A stretch of 59,489 nucleotides of DNA from Nymphaea colorata. Its lineage: Eukaryota; Streptophyta; Magnoliopsida; Nymphaeales; Nymphaeaceae. The DNA lies in the NCBI RefSeq assembly GCF_008831285.2, contig NW_022205145.1, positions 1 to 59,489 on the forward strand. The letters run 5' to 3'. The translations under genes and the position numbers were made by a program. Each line of letters opens with the position of its first letter. Position 1 is the stretch's first letter. The notes under the pieces were generated by a model. That model did not search any database, was not told the origin of the DNA, and saw only the letters and a list, made by a program, of their open reading frames with translations. Positions 56,210 to 59,489 of the stretch are shown here, piece by piece.

Positions 56210-56502
56210 TTTTATTTTAATAAGGAATATAACGACAAACCGTAACTATAATTTTGGATGATTGGCAACCGGTCAAAGAAACTTGCAATCAAAAACTTAT
56301 TATAGCTCTTGAAGGATGTTCATTTATTTTTTAGTAGGAACCAAAACTTGGATAAAAAGCGTTAGAAGAATATTTCAATTATATTCTTCATTATTTTTGC
56401 AAGACAACAGAAGGTACCTATTTTTATTCGATTTATTTAATATTTTGATTTTATTTATGACTTATCATCATTAGCCAACTGATAAGCATTTAATAATCCA
56501 CC

Positions 56503-58197
56503 ATGATACGAAGAGCATCTTATTGCCTCTTTTCAAAGGCGAAATAAAGCCACACCTTCCGCGAGAAGTGGAATTACATCAAATAAATGAAACCGTATAT
56601 CCTGCCATTCATCCACCCCAACAAAACAATCACGCATTCGCTATTGAAATCATACGGACTTCTCCTCCTCAGCAAGATGTGCTTCTTTGGAGGGCCTTTC
56701 TTCATCAAGCTGGGAATCAACTCTCTCGGCAATGCTGCTGCCTTCTTCAATCCCATTCTCTATTTCTTAGGGTTCGGCTTATGCTATACGGGCTCTGTGT
56801 ATTTTGAACAAAAGAGAAACTTGTAAACGTTGAACATCATCAACATCGCACTACTGTAGACAACTCCAGTGCATACAAGCACATGCTCAGCTTGGGGCCT
56901 GAGTTTTACTTCAAAGGACCACAGAGGCACATCCTATTCAATTTGTATAAGGCGCAAGGAGCCTTCGAGCATAACCTAAAATCATTTACTCAATATTTCT
57001 TTCCGATTCTCATGGACGTAGGATTGAGTATTTCGCTTTTGCTGTATTATTCTAACTCTTTGTTCGCATTTCGTTCCTAACTTGCTATTCCGCGTATCCA
57101 TCTTCACGATAAATATTCGGAGAAGAGACGGCAAGGGATTAAATAGTTCAGATAGGCTGAAAACATATTGATTTTGTGACTAGTGAAACTTTCAGAACTA
57201 TTTCAATGTAAAATACTTCCAAAAGGACAAGAGGAATTGAAAAGTATCAGAAATCGATATAAGTCTACTATGACAAGAATTATACGGTTCAGATAGTTAG
57301 GAGTGTTGAATACTGTCCAAAGATTGATCTTGGTACTGGCCTAACATTCAACATGATGCTTGCTGCCTACTATACGCAATTGGGACTATTGACTACTGGA
57401 GATATCATGATGATCAACCCTCATGCTCCAGTTCTTAGGCCCGCTCTTCATTTGGGCTCCATGTACCGATCGTTTGAGGAAACCTTATAGATATCAAAAG
57501 ATAACCTCGATGATGCTTACTCCGTCATCGGTCCCCTAAGGAACAGGGGAAATTGACGAAATATAGGGAAAAATTGCATTTAAAGATGTTTCCTTTAGGT
57601 ATATCAACGAGTCGAATAACATTCTCCAAAAGTTGAACTTTACAGTCAATCCGAATAAATTCGTCGCTATTGTCGGCAAGAGCGGAATCGGCAAGACCAC
57701 AATCCTTAATCTCATCTTCAGGCTATACGATCCACGTGAGGCATCGTATAATTGGACGGTAGAAACTTGAAATAGCTTAAATTCGACTTTAGAAGCAGAT
57801 GACCTTCGTCTCTCAGCATCCGTATCTGTTCAACGGGACTGTTATGAGCAATTTGAAGTTTGGAAACCCGAATTGCACGGATGAGGAAGTGATTGAGCTG
57901 ACCAAGTTGCTTCATTTGCATGATATCATTGAAAAATTGCCGAATAAGTACAATGAGAATGTGGGAGAGAAGGGAAATATTTTCTCGGGAGGATAGAAGC
58001 AGAGAATTTCATTGATCAGAGCCTTGATCAAAAAGACAAAGATCATTCTCTTGGATGAGCCTACCTCGTCAGTTGATAAGGAAACTGAGCAGATAATCGG
58101 CAGATTGTTATCTGAGCTGAAAGATACAACAAGGATCATCATTACGCATCGTGAAGGAATCTTGCATTTTTGCGATGAAGTCATTAGAATCTAATGA
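56503..58197 (+). CDS. Mitochondrial Atm1/ABCB7-like ABC half-transporter (frame-disrupted)
   Basis: Starts MIRRASYCLFSKAKQSHTFR, Arg/Ser-rich and without acids, like a mitochondrial presequence. The transmembrane part shows Atm1 hallmarks: FFGGPFFIKLGINSL, LHMLSLGPEFYFKGPQRHIL and YFFPILMDVGLSISLLLYY. The ATPase domain has AIVGKSGIGKTTI (Walker A), FVSQHPYLFNGTV (Q loop), GEKGNIFSGGQKQRISLIRA (signature, FSGGQ instead of LSGGQ), IILLDEPTSSVD (Walker B) and a final His in ITHREG. Atm1 exports a glutathione-sulfur compound for cytosolic Fe-S assembly. Single-base gaps lie near 56830, 57080, 57140, 57350, 57540 and 57740. The sequence from about 57791 to the stop is clean. Confidence 0.78.
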
Positions 58198-58520
58198 AGC
58201 ATGACCACATTGCAAGCCTCATTGATTGGCATAATCAAATTATTAATCAATAATGCAATCACATGTCATCTCATTCTTCTGTAAATAAAAATTATGTCCT
58301 CGAATATTTATCCAATAACTTTCATAAATATTTTAGCCTCTTTAAAGTCTCTAATCATTAAATCCAATCATCAATCCATCAATCTACCATCCAAAGACGT
58401 TATTCCCACCCAAATAACGCAAGATAATCCTATCTTACTATTTTTTCTTTTTCTAGAATTTTCTACTTTTTCTAAACTAGCAAAAGCAATTGATTTTGTA
58501 TATATGTTTGGTTGGGATGA
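58198..58520. other. Convergent intergenic region
   Basis: About 320 bp between the convergent ABC and 14-3-3 genes, AT-rich. An open frame exists from 58294 but it overlaps 14-3-3 on the opposite strand and is a chance frame. Presumably 3' UTRs. Confidence 0.4.
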
Positions 58521-59249
58521 TCACTTATCTCCATCTTCCTCGAGCTCTGAGGTCCAGAGGGTCAGGTTGTCTCTGATGAGCTGCATGATGGTGGTGGCAT
58601 CCTTGTACTGGTCCTCCTCGATCTGGTCAATGTCGGCAATGGCGTCATCGAAGGCTTGCTTGGCCAGCTGGCAGGCTTTGCTGGGGTCGTTCTTGACCTC
58701 ATAGTGGAAGACGGAGTAGTTGAGGGCGAGGCCGAGTCTGATGGGGTGGGTGGTCTTGAGATCCTTCTCAGCGAGCTCAGTGGCAGCCTTGTAGGCCTCA
58801 TGGGCGTTGTCTCCAGCCTTGTTGTGGTCGGCACCTGAGGTGTACTCAGAGATGTATCTGAAGTAATCTCCCTTCATCTTGTAGTAGAAGACCTTGGCTT
58901 CGGCGTTGGAGGCCTTGACGATGAGCTGGTTGTCAATGAGGTTGAGGATCTCATTGCAGTATTTGTTGAGCTCACCTTCGATCTTGGACTTGTATCCTCT
59001 GAGGAGTCCGAGGTTCTTGGATCCCTTCTGTTCTTCCTTCTTCTCAATGGATGAGAGGGCTCTCCATGCGGTTCTTCTGGATCCGATGGTGTTCTTGTAG
59101 GCAACGGATAGAAGGTTGCGTTCCTCAACAGTGAGGTCGGCGTTGGCAGCGACGACCTTGTTCATGGCGTCGAGCATGTCTTCAAACCTTTCGGTTTGCT
59201 CGGTGATCTTGGCCATATAGAGGTGCTCCTCACGGGTGTTGGCTGTCAT
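58521..59249 (-). CDS. 14-3-3 protein
   Basis: An intronless, intact 242-residue protein with the 14-3-3 signatures RNLLSVAYKN (after VEERN) and the second block YKDATTIMQLIRDNLTLWTS, plus the conserved Lys-Arg-Arg phosphopeptide pocket residues (K in SVAYKN, R in GSRRTAWRA, R-Y in YFRYISE). It binds phosphoserine/threonine motifs and probably reads targets of AGC kinases such as the PDK1 pathway. Codon use is strongly biased to G/C endings, as in a highly expressed gene. Last gene of the chromosome, reading away from the telomere. Confidence 0.97.
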   Translation of the reverse strand: MTANTREEHLYMAKITEQTERFEDMLDAMNKVVAANADLTVEERNLLSVAYKNTIGSRRTAWRALSSIEKKEEQKGSKNLGLLRGYKSKIEGELNKYCNEILNLIDNQLIVKASNAEAKVFYYKMKGDYFRYISEYTSGADHNKAGDNAHEAYKAATELAEKDLKTTHPIRLGLALNYSVFHYEVKNDPSKACQLAKQAFDDAIADIDQIEEDQYKDATTIMQLIRDNLTLWTSELEEDGDK

Positions 59250-59439
59250 TCTATTCTGTGATTTTAAATTAAATGAAAAATCTCAACAAAATTTTCAAAT
59301 ATAAATCTGCATTTGCAAAATATCTTTGTGTCGTGCCTTCCATATAGAAAAAATAAAAATATAGAATTTTTTATTTCCTTTCCTCTATTGCAGCCAGAAT
59401 CATAAAAGTTAAAGTTTGGGACTTTGAAGAATGGTTAGG

Positions 59440-59489
59440 TAGGGGTTGGGGTTGGGGTTGGTTGGGTTGGGGTTGGGGTTGGGGTTGGG
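59440..59489. repeat. Right telomere, (TTGGGG)n with shortened G runs
   Basis: T2G4 repeats run to the last base. Within them, several G runs are 2 or 3 long instead of 4 (around 59458-59468), unlike the perfect left end. This may be natural variation or undercounted G runs, the latter fitting the single-base gaps seen in genes. Only about 190 bp separate it from the 14-3-3 start. Confidence 0.93.

Noticed and set aside
58294-58704. 136-codon plus-strand frame over the 3' end of 14-3-3
   Set aside because: It is antisense to a strongly conserved gene and has no independent support.
1-59489. tRNA, rRNA, CRISPR, IS element or riboswitch
   Set aside because: No GGTTCRA-type T-arm with a matching acceptor, no repeat-spacer array and no transposon ends could be found by eye; a covariance-model scan would be decisive for small RNAs.

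Overview
The window is a complete ciliate macronuclear chromosome. It opens with CCCCAA repeats (1-69), closes with TTGGGG repeats (about 59440-59489), and genes run to within about 40 bp of the left telomere and 190 bp of the right one. Genes read correctly only if UAA and UAG code for Gln and UGA is the sole stop; the Rab GTPase, PDK1-like kinase and MORN genes show this at conserved sites. Introns are tiny: at least 27 can be deduced, 19 of them exactly 20 nt, almost all GTA...AG. T2G4 telomeres, this code and ultrashort introns point to Ciliophora; I do not assign a genus. There is no sign of tRNA, rRNA, CRISPR, insertion sequence or operon structure.

Layout. 0.1-9.6 kb: a basic unknown protein, a Rab, a prenylated His/Gln-rich protein, a MORN protein, a PDK1-like kinase, an R2R3 Myb factor and a coiled-coil protein, all with intact frames. 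9.6-23.6 kb: coiled-coil genes, a membrane-anchored RBR ubiquitin ligase, F-actin capping protein alpha, a CFAP97-like protein, a large unknown protein, Vps54, ribosomal protein eL39, a SNARE and a Lys-rich protein. 23.9-36.5 kb: TBC RabGAP, RanBP2-type zinc finger, histidine phosphatase, LRR protein with poly-Lys tail, ARMC9, C2H2 and CCCH zinc-finger proteins, and a GH35 beta-galactosidase. 36.5-45.4 kb: mostly unknown genes, an HTH gene in a gene-poor AT-rich stretch, a SHIPPO/STPGP repeat protein and a protein kinase. 45.5-52.9 kb: three leucine-rich-repeat genes of different architecture. 52.9-59.2 kb: a dysferlin-domain membrane protein, a TauE/SafE transporter, an Atm1-like ABC half-transporter and 14-3-3.

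Functional themes are membrane traffic (Rab, TBC, SNARE, Vps54), phosphoinositide signalling (PDK1, 14-3-3), cilium and cytoskeleton (MORN, CFAP97-like, ARMC9, SHIPPO, CapZ alpha) and ubiquitin or zinc-finger regulation. Genes are independent transcription units on both strands with very short spacers, some only 24-55 bp.

Caveat: many genes between about 10 and 58 kb need one or more single-base corrections (nearly always a missing base) to keep a conserved protein in frame, while others are perfectly intact. The right telomere also carries shortened G runs. The simplest reading is residual homopolymer or indel error in the consensus; pseudogenes or programmed frameshifting are less likely but testable. 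For such genes I give outer limits and state where the frame breaks.
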